NCBI RefSeq assembly: GCF_029227915.1
Contig: NC_079887.1
Location: 7,504,001-7,564,000, forward strand
Length of the DNA stretch: 60,000 nt
Direction of reading: 5' to 3'
From: Hydractinia symbiolongicarpus
Lineage: Eukaryota; Cnidaria; Hydrozoa; Anthoathecata; Hydractiniidae
Positions 21,699 to 32,999 of this stretch are shown in pieces (position 1 is the stretch's first letter; the number at the start of each line of letters is the position of its first letter). The notes under the pieces are model-generated. The model was not told where the DNA came from, did not search any database, and saw nothing but the letters and a program-made list of their open reading frames with translations. The translations under genes and the position numbers were made by a program.

Positions 21699-21740
21699 CT
21701 TGCCTGATGATGGGAGAGGGATCTCCCGAAACGTCGCCTA
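21699..21740 (+). ncRNA. Hammerhead ribozyme motif of the Penelope-like element
   Basis: CTGATGA (21704-21710) is followed by a perfect 6-bp stem II (GGGAGA, loop GGGA, TCTCCC; 21712-21727), then GAAA (21728-21731) and C-GTC (to 21735). These are all the conserved core elements in the right order. Minimal hammerheads with a tiny stem III are known in Penelope-like elements. Stem I is only two clear base pairs, so activity may need a dimer or may be lost. It lies about 160 bp after the end of the endonuclease frame. Confidence 0.75.
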
Positions 21741-21860
21741 CTAAACTATCATGTTCAAAAAATGATATACTTTCCACAGTAGTATGAATACTGAACAGAC
21801 AAACCGAAATAATATCTTCAATAAATCTTTCAACATTTTTAATATCTCGAAATCACCCTT

Positions 21861-21939
21861 TTTAAATTTGGAGACGTTGTTCATTTCACAGGCCTTGCTA
21901 TAAAAAGTAAAGGCTACATGGTTCGTTTCCCAGGTGTTG
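21861..21939 (+). CDS. Candidate exon, unknown protein
   Basis: An open frame reads FKFGDVVHFTGLAIKSKGYM then VRFPGV and ends at a strong donor GTTG|GTAAGT (21940). The start is uncertain: TTCACAG at 21885-21891 could be an acceptor, giving a 48-bp exon, or the exon may start further upstream, where the same frame stays open back to 21843. Composition is coding-like. The exon sits 150 bp after the Penelope-like element and may continue the host gene suggested by the exons at 18.7 and 19.9 kb. Confidence 0.4.
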
Positions 21940-21989
21940 GTAAGTTCTTGACTACCTACGCTACAAAACTCAAAACTAGCTATGCGTAG

Positions 21990-22720
21990 TATATATTTTT
22001 TAACTTTAGTTCTATATATTCCAATAATATGTGCATAAAAAATATGCAGTACTATTTATAGTGTGTGTTTTTTAATAAGTGTTTGTATTTTTAATTAGTT
22101 TGTTTATTCAACACAAGCATCAATCTTCAATTTTGCGATATATAATGGTCCTTTGGGGCAAAACTGACAGGACGTCGAAGGCTTCAGCCCCACGACGCTC
22201 ACGAAAGTTAATGGACCTCTTGAAAGGGGTATAAGTTACTACAGAAGCACTTTATACGATCCTAACGTTGAGTAAGGAACAGATATCTCATTAAATATAC
22301 CAACCTGACTGTCTTTCTTTCGATTTGTTACTACAACTTTGCATTAGCTCTGTTAAAATTCAAAAAACTGGGTTGCAAAATAAAAGTCATAATGGCGGAA
22401 GGAGACAAAGGAGGGGGTAAAAATATCTCAAATGTCGTGCATTATTGTTATACTTATATGAAGTCCCATATATAATTCATCAAAATCTGTAAAAACAATC
22501 TGTTTAACAATATTTTGCCCTTTTTGATTTTTATAATAGCAAAAAAGGTCTATAAAAAATTACAAAACTCACAAAATGCCCCCGTAGATAAAAAGCGACT
22601 TCATGGCCACCGCGACGTACGTCAATTTTTGCAATTGCCAGTTCGAGAAAATGGGAAGAACGAAAAAACCTTGGATTTTAACAAGAGTTTCAGATATATC
22701 ATCCGAAATATTTACGATAG
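21990..22720. other. Non-coding stretch
   Basis: No gene was recognised. An 88-codon frame at 22515-22781 lacks family similarity and runs into the repeat that follows. Confidence 0.35.
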
Positions 22721-22729
22721 CAAAAAATT

Positions 22730-23770
22730 AAAAAAATACACCAGATTTTCACCTATCTTCTCAAACTTAACGCCTCTTTGAAAGATTTTTGACAAAATCA
22801 CAAAGCACAGAATATTATAAATTAAACCAGTACATGAATTTCGTGTACAATTTTGTGCTCACATTGAATTAATTATACAGAGCTTAACATTGCTCAACAT
22901 ATAGTAATAGGAAATATCATTTAACAATTGTCTATTGTATTACTTACGCTATACGTCTTGCTTCTTTTTGTTCAATTAATTCTATTAACAGTTATCTCTA
23001 TCTTTGCAATTATCTTGTCTAAAGCTATGCTTTGAATTAGTATTTTAATGTTACAAATAAAATAAGTCTTCTTACATTTCTCGATTAGAGATGATGACTC
23101 CTAATCTCCTTGACAGCCAAGTGTAACTAACGGTAATTCTTAAATGGGTTTAAGGGAACACCGCAGCAGAATGACTTATTTCAACTGCCAACGTCGACAA
23201 AGTTTCGAAGTTTTTTTTCCGATCGGAAACTTTTACCAGATCATCGGGGATAAAAGTAACTTTAAAAGTAAGTCTTGGAGCTATATTTTGTTTTTTTTGG
23301 GGAATATTTAATTAAGATATTTTGCTATGCGAGAGTTCTGCTTTGGCAGATATGTAGGGCTAGTAAGGCGCGTTAAAATCTGCTTTTTGCCGTTTCTGCG
23401 ATGTCTGCATTGTGGAGCAATTAAGGCCCTTGCCCGCGAGAGTTTAGGAAACCGAGAACATGGCCCATGGAAGCCAGCAACAATTGTACCAGTTCGAGGT
23501 ATCTGAACTAATCAAAAACCCTAAGATCGTTGTGAACAAGTGAACTTTGACAAAGTGCGTAGGTATAATATTGAAACACCTTAAATCATGGCTTACGGTT
23601 ATGATCTTCGAAATTAAGCCTTTATTCCAATAACTTTTTAAACGTAATGGCAGGCACCATATCAAACCATGCAATGTTTCTAAGCTTGTCCCTACAAGTA
23701 ATAATACAGGCTATACTAAACTTATGCAATATGAAATTGTCAATGTGTACAGCTGACTTAATGTGCGTTA
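22730..23770 (+). repeat. Diverged ~1-kb duplicated segment, copy 1
   Basis: The segment is collinear with 28535-30180. Shared blocks in order include ACAAAGCACA, TTTCGTGTACAA, GCTATACGTCTTGC, ACTAACGGTAATTC, AGAGTTCTG...AGATATGTA, GTGAACTTTGA and ACCATATCAAACCATG. The copies differ by many substitutions and small indels. No terminal repeats were seen, so this is either an old segmental duplication or a dispersed repeat family. Confidence 0.8.
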
Positions 23771-23774
23771 TTAT

Positions 23775-24930
23775 CTTAATTTTTGTAACATATCGTTAAA
23801 AAAATTTGACAACCACAATGCATTCATTGTGGATATGGTTCAAAAACTATTCTATACATACACTACACAAAGTATTTATTTCTTTTTAAGAGCTATAATT
23901 ATTAGCAAAGTAGAAACATGAATAAACATGCTCTCACCTCAAATGATACATTTTAATGAAACAAAAAAGAGATTTGACCTACATTTCCTAAATAACCAGC
24001 GTCCTTCTCAGACAATATACCGCCAATACGCTCATAACTCATAACTCATAACAAGTCATAACTTTATTTACAGGTATTTTAAAATGTAAAAGATATACAA
24101 AACACTGGCTACATCACATATGTAATAAAAATTTCCAAACACCGTATCTAAAAAAATCCAACTAACCAGCTAGATAGTAGCCAATGTTAGTGACATATTA
24201 ATGTGAGCAAGGTAAACAATCCATATGTGTATCATTTAACTGGAAATTTGTCTCTAAACTATCTCTCTTTTCACGTCACTACATATATTTTGGCTGTTTG
24301 TTGTGCGGATACGTGCTCTAATTGTTCCAAAATTTATCCAGATTCAACTTTGACTGCCCCATATTTCCACAGAAATAGCTTATGGATCATTTGGAGTGTC
24401 CAGATCTTAATATCGCGTAACAAAGAAGTAGCTCCTAAGTGCTTCAGTTAAGTTATGGAAACCATAGGATTACAGCAACAGATCAATGACACAGTCGTTA
24501 AAATTATTAGTTATTCAAAATACGGGAACCTAACTGTATATAGTTTTTGATATATAGTGTTTTTTGTGAATATTATACACAGTTAATAAACTTTCCTATC
24601 AAACTGAATGCGGAATAAACACACCGGCGTTTTACTTTTATCATTTAATTAATACGGGTAAAAAAAGATAGGGGTTTGACAAAAGAAAAAGGAGATTTTG
24701 TTTTAATTGATTTCATATATTCATATAGCGATCGAATGGAAATCGGATTAAAGAATTATACTAAAGAAATTAAAAGGCGAAAATTAGTTATTACGTCAAG
24801 CCGTTTTACTAAAGCTATTGCTGTTCGCATTCATAAAATTGAACACCCAAAACTGGCAATAATTGAACGATATGAAATTATTCAGTTTCGAATGCAGAAA
24901 AGGAACTTATGCTTTTTTATACGTATTAAC
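23775..24930. other. Non-coding stretch
   Basis: No convincing gene. Frames at 24203-24451 and 24676-24948 have no recognised motif and lack promoter or splice support. Confidence 0.35.
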
Positions 24931-24934
24931 TCTA

Positions 24935-25390
24935 TAAACATGATATGATTGACTTTTCGAAACTTTCGACAATAAGTGCTAAACATTAAAACAGTTTTTA
25001 TATGTAAATAGAAATATGTTCAAAAGAAACCTATGAATAACGGAACAACTTTTGTTGTCTCGTCTTTTTTTCAGTCGTCAATACACGGGAAATAGTTTTT
25101 ACATCAGGCCTTTTTATTACATTACTTCGAATGCCAAAAATTGAACAACGTATAATAATTAAAGTTTTTGCATGCAGAAAGTTTATTTTTTTACTGTTTT
25201 ACTTTAAAAGATTTACTTTCTTTTTCTTTAATAAAAAGTCACTCTATATAATTATATAATTAACCTTTCAAAATTTGGCAACAAGTACTAATCATTGAAA
25301 CAATTCTTACATGTGAAAAAGAATATGTCCAAAAAAAACAATTTTTGTTATTTCATCTTCTCCCTCAGTCGTCAATACACGTTGTCATTT
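24935..25390 (+). repeat. Diverged direct duplication
   Basis: Two related blocks about 310 bp apart, 24945-25095 and 25258-25385, share TTTCRAAAYTTYSGCAACAAG-like starts, ATATGTYCAAAARAAA and the exact CAGTCGTCAATACACG near their ends. It is an old local duplication. Confidence 0.6.
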
Positions 25391-25544
25391 TTATAAAACA
25401 AACCTAGCTAGTAGTCTACTTCTATGGGTTTCATAAATGTCCTCAAAAATCCCAACTTACTGAGTTATTTTTAGTCCACGAATAAGCTATACATCCGAAT
25501 TTTTTACATTTGCTGATATATTTATGCAGGATAGTTATTTACAG

Positions 25545-25679
25545 GGCGTTACTAATCTGGTTCCTATATTCTGGACGTATACAAATATACACCTGCATTG
25601 TCTATCCCATTTCCCTGTGGATTAAACCACGGACCTCAGAAATAGGAAGTTAACTCTATAACTAATAGGCCACGCGCCA
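25545..25679 (-). mobile_element. tRNA-headed SINE, minus strand
   Basis: On the minus strand a tRNA-like head starts near 25678: an A-box-like TGGCCTATTAGTTATAG, an anticodon-arm-like stretch, and a B-box-like GGTTTAATCC (25619-25628 in complement), at normal tRNA spacing. The following non-tRNA sequence runs to about 25545. The boxes are imperfect, so pol III activity is uncertain. No target duplication was identified. Confidence 0.6.
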
Positions 25680-26062
25680 TTGAATTCCTGTTAAAGATTG
25701 CTTATGATTGAGAAATTAATTCAGACATTAAAAAAATAACTTTTACCTAAATCTTTCTAATCCCCACTTTCTTGCGCGCACGAACTATGTTCGGCGAAGT
25801 TAAAAGTTACCATTATACGCATAACAAAGGAATAATCAGTTGGTGAGGTCACTGAAGATGCTATCCATGGCTAAAAGTATCGGCTATTGTAGACGATGAT
25901 AATAGTAAACTATTTTCATCGTTATTTCAGGACGTCATTTAGTTAAATAAGCAATTAAAGTTAACAAGAGAATGCGTCTCCGGCATTACTGTTAAGGGGT
26001 TATGTCTTATCACGATAGGATCAAAAAACAAAAAGTCATAAAACCTGTCGCGTGTCATATCC

Positions 26063-26070
26063 TATATAAA
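26063..26070 (+). promoter_or_regulatory. TATA box of the secreted-protein gene
   Basis: TATATAAA lies about 92 bp upstream of the first ATG. Transcription would then start near 26093-26098, giving a 5' leader of about 60 bases. Confidence 0.5.
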
Positions 26071-26154
26071 AAGAAATTACGATTAACTTCCACAGTGTAG
26101 TAGTTTTAATAACCTTAGCACATACTTCTAATTGCTAAAAACACCACTTTAAGA

Positions 26155-26442
26155 ATGTTGTACACATTAAAAATGGCGGTAATCGTTATTATCTATATCC
26201 TTGCCATAGAGAAGGTTTTGGTTTCTCCTGTGCATAACATTGCAACAACTTCACCCTCAACTGCTGAACGAGTTACAACCTCTTTTGATGCCAAAGAAAT
26301 TGCAAATATCGCAAAAATGCTGGAAAAGAGAATAAAAAACACACAAGATATAATTTGTGGACGCACATGTCAAAATGAACTCCGTGAAAGATTTAAAGAG
26401 ATGGACACACTCACTACAACATTTCCAATGGACTTTTTCTAA
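26155..26442 (+). CDS. Candidate small secreted protein, unknown family
   Basis: A 95-codon frame begins at 26155, with a second in-frame ATG at 26173 that gives a cleaner signal peptide. The N-terminus (MAVIVIIYILAIEKVLVSP) is hydrophobic and signal-like; cleavage would fall around SP/V. The rest is a Ser/Thr-rich segment (IATTSPSTAERVTTS), a likely helix (AKEIANIAKMLEKRIK), two cysteines in IICGRTCQ and a basic/acidic tail ending FPMDFF. A TATA box sits at the right distance and AATAAA signals follow at 26688 and 26841. The arrangement is that of a single-exon gene with a short secreted product such as a peptide precursor, but no family or function is recognised. Composition differs from the surrounding non-coding DNA. 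Confidence 0.5.
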   Translation: MLYTLKMAVIVIIYILAIEKVLVSPVHNIATTSPSTAERVTTSFDAKEIANIAKMLEKRIKNTQDIICGRTCQNELRERFKEMDTLTTTFPMDFF

Positions 26443-26687
26443 ACTCAACCAGTAAAGGGTGCAATGCATGATAATTACAAAATCCACGTTTGGTTTAATC
26501 AAAGAAATTATTCTCACGAAATGTTAAACATTTAAGCAACAGCACTTCACTTTTCTAATTGAAATTCTGGAGGTTATGTAAAGATAGGTATCACCTTCTA
26601 GCATAACCACAAAGACTTTTTTTGTACGGCAAAAAGACGTATGTTATGCTGTCTATAAATTTTTTACTTTATATTCAGTCGCGGCGG

Positions 26688-26846
26688 AATAAAATGTAAA
26701 TTTTGATATAGCTTATATAAGTTATATAAAGTTATATTTATATTATATTGTATATTATTTCATGTGATATCATTCTTTCACTGTAGCTACTGTTTCTTGT
26801 AATTATAAATCTGTTTTCTATATACCTGCCGTTTTAGATTAATAAA
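26688..26846 (+). terminator. Possible polyadenylation signals
   Basis: AATAAA occurs at 26688-26693 and 26841-26846, downstream of the candidate secreted-protein gene. AATAAA is frequent in AT-rich DNA, so this is weak evidence. Confidence 0.3.
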
Positions 26847-26849
26847 TTT

Positions 26850-28530
26850 ATTTTAAAACAGATACAATATTTTTTCTGAATTTCACGAGGAATTGAAGAA
26901 TAAAGTTGTTTATAATTTTGTTAGACGTATGTCGCCTTTCATTGGTTGTTAAATGAAGCGTCTTGGAGAAGCTACACAAGACAGGCTGTTTGACTGATTA
27001 AATGACTGATTAAAAGTGTTAATGATAAGTGAATTCAGAAAAATCTCATGTCAGTTTTTCTTTGTCAGTTTCACAGGACTTGTAGTTTTAAAAATAGTAA
27101 TATTTGTTTTGATATTTTTTGATATTATTTATGTCTTTCACTTCGGTGGGTATGTAATAATTACCAAAAAATGACCGGTTTTGATGTTGTTCTATAAAAT
27201 GCAAAATTACTACAGGCCATGTGAAACAAGAGCGTTGGCTATCTGCGTTGTCCTTAGTTTTTAGTACCTCACTGATACAAAAAACTGGTTAGTATGAAAA
27301 AATTCGATGATTTATTTGGTTTATGGCTTATTTTATTAGGTCTTTGTATGAAGCCATACTAACCGGTTTTGGAAGTCATTATTAAAATGCCTAAAATACT
27401 CAAGCTGTCATAAACGCGACCGTTGCATGGGCCGTCTTAACCTCTGGAAAACCTTCAACCTGTCCAAAAAAACTACATTTTTGCATTGGTTTGCCATTCT
27501 TCAAGCTGTTTGTGATTTTAGGTGCATTTAATCACATTAATCTATTATGTTTAACTTGCGAAGTATTTATGACATGTTTGTGTAAAGGGCCATACTTTTA
27601 GTACATTCGTTTCCCATTCAAAAACTTACGTTCCCCGAGTATGATTTTAAAGAAGTTTCCCACAATTAGTAACATTTCAAGATTCTTTTTACGAGCAATT
27701 AAGCATCTCTTAAACGATCCTTGATTAAGCACCTCTTATTATTAAGCCCTGGTTAAATCAGAGCCAACTCTGCCGTAAAAATAACTTTATAAACGCCTGC
27801 TTGAATAAGCGCCCACTCACTTCACCTTAAGAAATAAGAAATAAGGGTTTATACGAACTTTAAGTCAAAACGATTTACAAATTTTAATTCAATGTCTCTA
27901 TTTTTTGCGATGTATGTTAATAACTAGCCAGCAAAAAAAAGAAACGAAACTGTGTTCTACCTCTTTATTTGCATTCTTTATTTGTTATTTACCTGAATTA
28001 GCTCTAATTTAAATTGCACATAAAAAGTAGCTGCCCTCAAATGCTGTACTATTTTGCAATATATAAGCACCCTATTCACACTCACCGCCTTGTCGGAGTA
28101 AGCGCGCTCCTTGCTTGAGCGCTTAATCGAGGATTTGCTGCTATCAAGCTAGTCTTAGTAATTTCTCAGTCGCCTTTTAGCGATAACTGTGAACTGCTCC
28201 ACAATGCGAACAATCTGGACTCTATAATTTTTTATATAGCTTATAAGTAGTTTAGTTTTAACTCTTTGCCCTTTTTAATTAATCATCATAATTTATGCCA
28301 ATTTATGTTGTGTTTTTATGATTCTTATTTGAGAGAGTTGTGCAGTTTTCGGGTGTGCTTCACTTTACTATTTTAGCATTAAAACAGAGTTGTTTTATAA
28401 TTCTGGCTTTGCTGCCTAATAGCGAAGTAATGTCGTTTGGGACTTCCGAGAAATGGCTTTAGTATTTTCAATGTTATATGTGAAAGGATGGGACTGTCAG
28501 GGAAATTTTCAAATAAAAAGTGATGGGAAG
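26850..28530. other. Non-coding stretch
   Basis: No gene recognised. A partial inverted pair (ACTGGTTAGTATG near 27286 and CATACTAACCGGT near 27355) spans about 85 bp. Confidence 0.35.
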
Positions 28531-28534
28531 AAAC

Positions 28535-30180
28535 TAGAAAAGTACACCAGGTTTTTCACCTTCCTATTTTTCTCAAGTTTACCGCCTATCTGAAAGATTT
28601 ATTCTTGACAAAAACACAAAGCACAAAATATCTTAAATTAACCCAGTACACGATTTTCGTGTACAAAATTGTGCTCACAGCAAATTTATTATACAGGGCT
28701 TAACATTGCTTAACATATAGGAAATACTACTTAAAAAATTATTATGTTACTTCCGCTATACGTCTTGCCTCTTTTTGTTCATTAATTCAATAAATTCCAT
28801 TAACTGTTATCTCTAACGTTGCAATTACCTTGTCTAAAGATATGCTTCGAATTGGAGTATTAATGTTTCAAATAAAATGAATCTTATATTTCTCAATTAG
28901 AGTTGCAGTTCTGATTGTGAGTCTTAATCTTCTTAACAATCGTATTTTGTCTAACTAACGGTAATTCCAAAATAGTGTTTAAAAGAACACGGTATATTTT
29001 GCACGAAATAGCTTGGCGTTACGACCACCACATGATTTATATCAACTGAAGAGCTGCCAGCGTCGACAACCTGGATCAGAAATACCACTGGGTTATGGGG
29101 ACAAAGGTTAATTTAAAAGTCTTTCAGCCATACTTTATTTTTTTTGGGAATGTTTAATTATGATAGTTTGCTTGAGAATAAAATTAAATTTTATTGGTTA
29201 TTGCAGTATTCTTACTGTCAACGAAGCTATATTTAACTACAAGCCTGGATATAAATTCTGGTGGCCTTGGGGTAGGGCTTTCGCCTTCAGTGCGGAATGT
29301 CTTTGGTTCAAACCTGACCGAGTCATGCCAGAGACTAAAAACTGTGAATCGTTTCTTTCTGCTTAACGTTCAGTATGAGAATAGGATTGATATGTGTCTA
29401 GTTAGGCGTTTCTTGTGCTTGCACGCCTTCCGTAGTACAAATGGGAGCTTTAAATGCACTAGGGCCCCCTTCGCAAGACCCTCATTAAAAACAGTTCCTA
29501 TAGAAACTGAAGAGGCTATTCTTGGTAAATAATAACAACAATAATAATAATAATAAAATTGCAGTGTTTTGGTCATTTTTCGAAATAGCAAAACAGCATT
29601 TTTGTCCCGCTGCGAGAGTTCTGTTTTGGTAGATATGTAAGGATAGTAAGGCACGCTGAAAATACGCTTGGTGGAGTTTTTTCGATGTCCACATTGTGAA
29701 ATAATTAACGCAAATACCCGCGAGTGTTCAGGAGACCATTTGCCATGCTGAAGTCAGCAACAATTAATGGCTCTTTGAGGTATCAGATCTAACCAAATTA
29801 CCTAAGATTCTAAGTCCTACGTTCGTTATGAACAAGTGAACTTTGAAAAGTTTAAAGTGCGTTGGCATTTTATTGAAACATCTTAAATCAAGACTTGCCG
29901 GAATGATCTTTGAAATTAAGCACTCATTCCAGCAATTTTTGAACTTGTGTGTAGGTACCATAGCAAACCATGTAATGTTTCTCAAGCCCATGGAGTGGTC
30001 TAGCTGTACTTCACTCTCTACGTTTATTAGTTATTTCTTAGTTGGATTCCCTCAACTATTTACAAAATATCTTCATATAAATTGAAAAATTTTGAAGTTT
30101 GTCCCCCCAAATTGCTATATAGACCATTTCTATACTTTACATGCACAGTGAACTTATCAATGCTTACAGTGGACTTAGGA
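28535..30180 (+). repeat. Diverged ~1-kb duplicated segment, copy 2
   Basis: Collinear with 22730-23770. Relative to copy 1 it carries about 430 extra bases (roughly 29175-29605) that include a tRNA-headed SINE and an AAT microsatellite. The collinear order resumes at GCGAGAGTTCTG near 29610. Confidence 0.8.
29250..29556 (+). mobile_element. tRNA-headed SINE with AAT tail
   Basis: The head contains an A-box-like TGGCCTTGGGGTAGGGC and a perfect B-box GGTTCAAACC (about 29308-29317) at tRNA spacing. A unique body follows, ending in an AAT/AAC microsatellite (29530-29556), a common SINE tail. ATTGCAGTRTT flanks the region at 29203 and 29561 and could be a target duplication. Two long frames here (29160-29366 and 29194-29532) are incidental to the SINE. 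Confidence 0.7.
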
Positions 30181-30189
30181 TTTACGTTA

Positions 30190-31190
30190 CTTTCTTAGAT
30201 CCTAACTTGTAAACTGCTGAAATAATTGCAGACCTTTGTATGGCACAATATGTATTATTTTATAATTCCAGAATGTCACACTGCGACTATAGCATTCTAA
30301 TCGCCGCATAGTATACTTACGAATATACACAAGTTGCATTTTTATATTCCTAGCTGCAGAGTATTGACGCGTTGATGATTTTTGCAAACTATAAAAAAAC
30401 TACTGTTATGCTAATTTTGTTGTTCCTGATTGTAGATACAACTGACTAGCTAGAAGTTAACATTATTTCTATTATTAAGAATCCGTAGTATAGCGCAATG
30501 TATAACACTAACCAGGAGAAGAAGTGGTAGTGTACATGCCAGGTGTAGCACAAACAGTAAACAATGTAGTGCTTTTTGGTGTTATTGTTCCTTCAACATA
30601 TCAAGAAACCTCCAAAACTTTATTCTCTGACATGTTTCTAATTTACCATAACACGTATTGTAATACTTTTTATACTGGGCAGTGGTTATCTATTGCATTT
30701 GAACTTTTGTGAGTTGACAAAGTTGTTACTTTGACTACCGTCATTAATTGGATTAGTCGAAATAACCATTTAGGCTGCGCGCAAGGAAAACGGCGAGCGA
30801 AATAAAAAGTTGGCGCGCAAGAAAAATGTTGGCACGCTATAAAATAATTCTAATTGTTACTAATAAAATTAAAGGAGAGACAAACAAAAAATTACTTTGT
30901 GGTAGTCAGAAAATAAATTGTAAGCTAAAGATAGAAATTTATAGATTTAACAGAATTTTCATACTTAGGTGGAAATAAGCAGGTTTTAGATGCACTCACT
31001 AGTAAACTTGAAAAAATAAGGCCTTAAATGTTCATAATGATCGCATAGTTAAATAGTAATACATAGGCTTTACAACAGTGCTTACAACTAAATTGTTACG
31101 AAAAAATATGTTAGCAGAAATTGTTTGTTTAACAGGAAATAGAATATGAATTTTTTTTGTAATAGGTGCGTGGAGTTACATAAATGACGT
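30190..31190. other. Non-coding stretch
   Basis: Nothing supportable was seen. A GCGCGCAAG(G)AAAA motif occurs twice between 30775 and 30825. Confidence 0.4.
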
Positions 31191-31198
31191 CTGAGTTC

Positions 31199-31238
31199 AC
31201 GCAATTCAAGTCTCTCAGGAGAGAGACTTGAATTGCGT
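31199..31238. repeat. Perfect 18-bp inverted repeat, 4-base loop
   Basis: ACGCAATTCAAGTCTCTC (31199-31216), loop AGGA, then the exact complement to 31238. The hairpin is too short for an animal microRNA precursor. It could be the remnant of a fold-back element. Confidence 0.9.
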
Positions 31239-31379
31239 AGCGTGCAAAGATTAGATTATAAGGAAAACTGACTCGAATATTGTGAAAACCATCGACGATT
31301 AATCGTAGAATTTTTGCGTTTTATTTAGTTCAATGACGTTTTGGTGTACATAGGAATTTCCGTTCTCTGTTTGATTTCC

Positions 31380-31560
31380 TTAAAGTGCTTCACCAACAGT
31401 TTGTGTCTGCATTCAGGATATTCCTCATGCGTTGTACGATATTCCAGAATATATCGTCTCGTACTTTTAGATTTGATGTTGTGGTACTTCTTTTTTCATT
31501 TGCGGTGGCTGTTGTTGTACGTATGGCTTGTGCAGGCATTACCTCCACTTAATAGAATAA
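31380..31560 (-). other. Short coding-like minus stretch, unknown
   Basis: The minus strand reads AQAIRTTTATANEKRSTTTS, then RDDIFWNIVQRMRNILNADT before a stop near 31390. The composition is protein-like. No family is assigned. It lies 370 bp downstream, on the same strand, of the gag remnant at 31926-32742 and might be part of the same element. Confidence 0.2.
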
Positions 31561-31925
31561 AAGAATAAACGCAAAGATAGCAAAAGCAACTCAGATGCAC
31601 GTATTTATCTATAAAGCATGTAATCTTATGTTTTTTCGCTTACAGACTATTTTTTTGCAGCTATTGACAACCTTAAATTCTAAATTCCTTTTTATAGCCG
31701 CTTTCTTAGTTGTTTCCATAAAAATAATTTACGTCACACAAAATGTCTTTTAGACCAACACGGGTTGTAAATTAAACGAAAATTTTAACCAATCAAAGAA
31801 ACAAAGGTTAAATAATTGGAATATCATTTCATCATTACATTACTTAGATGTTTATCTCTGTCATAATGGCCGCATTCTATCTGTGTTTGTGCGAAGCCAA
31901 AACCTGGTTATTCTACTGTCACCAG

Positions 31926-32742
31926 CTATTTGTATATTCTATCAAGGCCATCCACGAAGTATAGTCTCCTTTCCATGTTGTGCTTTTTTGATAGTTTGAT
32001 TAGATCTCTGATTACGTTAATGATCTTACTCAAGCTGGATATCAATTTTTCTGGGTCGTTGACTTTCGACAACGATTCCATTTTGCCTACTTCACTCAAT
32101 TTCTTTATCAGCATCATCTTCGTCTCTCCATAAGAATCTTTCAACCTCGTCCAGATCTCGTCTATATTATCCATAAATCTAACTAAATATAACGCTGGTT
32201 CATCAAGATGATTATTTTTTAATAAATCAGGCATTAGTCTTTTCGGAGAAGTTCTAGAATATAAAGTCACTTTGAAATGTATGTCAACAAGAGAGTTATA
32301 ACCTGCAAATTTATTTAGCTTGATATTCAGTTTACTTTCGTGAAATAGATTCTTTTTCAATCTCTCTATTTTAAATTCACTCTTTAAAGATTTGGAATAA
32401 TTTGGAATAAAGTAATGCTCTCATACCTCATAATGATGTCCTCCAAGTCAATTTTGTTCTTGTTCTGCACCAATAATTGCGATATTTTAGATGATATGGT
32501 ACCCAAATTCCTTGCAGTATTATCCAACCTTTGTTTCTCAACAATATTTCTTCTTGACTAACATCCTTTAATGGTATTATCATGTCCACTTCCAATTCAT
32601 TTATCATTCGCAAGATATCGTTGACCAGAAATTTAGTTTTCTTCTCCTGACGTTATTTGTCTTCTTGATTCGACATCAAGTGTTTCACTCGAATTGTGAT
32701 GGGCATCGCTCATATCTGCAATGTAATTTTTCACAGCAGCCA
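31926..32742 (-). pseudogene. LTR-retrotransposon gag remnant
   Basis: The clearest part is a 144-codon frame (31926-32360) with KLNKFAGYNSLVDIHFK, SPKRLMPDLLKNNHLDEPAL, IDEIWTRLKDSYGETK and KLSEVGKMESL, a gag capsid-like arrangement seen in invertebrate LTR elements. Upstream on the minus strand, other frames give RLDNTARNLGTISSKISQLL and NKIDLEDIIMRYESI, a likely coiled coil, and an ATG near 32742 (MAAVKNYIADMSDAHHN). At least two frameshifts and stops separate them. No pol was found downstream. The exact superfamily is uncertain. Confidence 0.6.
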
Positions 32743-32999
32743 TTTTTATTGTTTGAAACGGCACTGAAATTACCTGACTATCGTTGATACCTGATGACTC
32801 CTTAAAAACTTTGATGTCACTGGCGTTGAGTGAGTGATAATCAATCCAATTCCGAACTCTCGGACTCCTCCTCCTTTATAATATATCACTGTTTGAATGT
32901 AATGCGCCACGCACGTAGGCTGTGTTTGTAACAAAAATAAATAACGATTGATTTGATGAGTGTTATTTGTAGCGATGTAATGTAGTAGTATAGTGGTCA

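Noticed and set aside
24676-24948. 90-codon basic protein
   Set aside because: No ATG context, family motif or regulatory signals; composition fits chance in AT-rich DNA.
25600-25679. Functional tRNA gene on the minus strand
   Set aside because: A and B boxes deviate and the stems do not close well; it is followed by a SINE-like body.
29160-29532. Two overlapping frames of 68 and 112 codons
   Set aside because: They lie across a tRNA-headed SINE and its flank; the residues show no family features.
31199-31238. Possible microRNA precursor
   Set aside because: The stem is perfect and only 18 bp with a 4-base loop, shorter than animal precursors.
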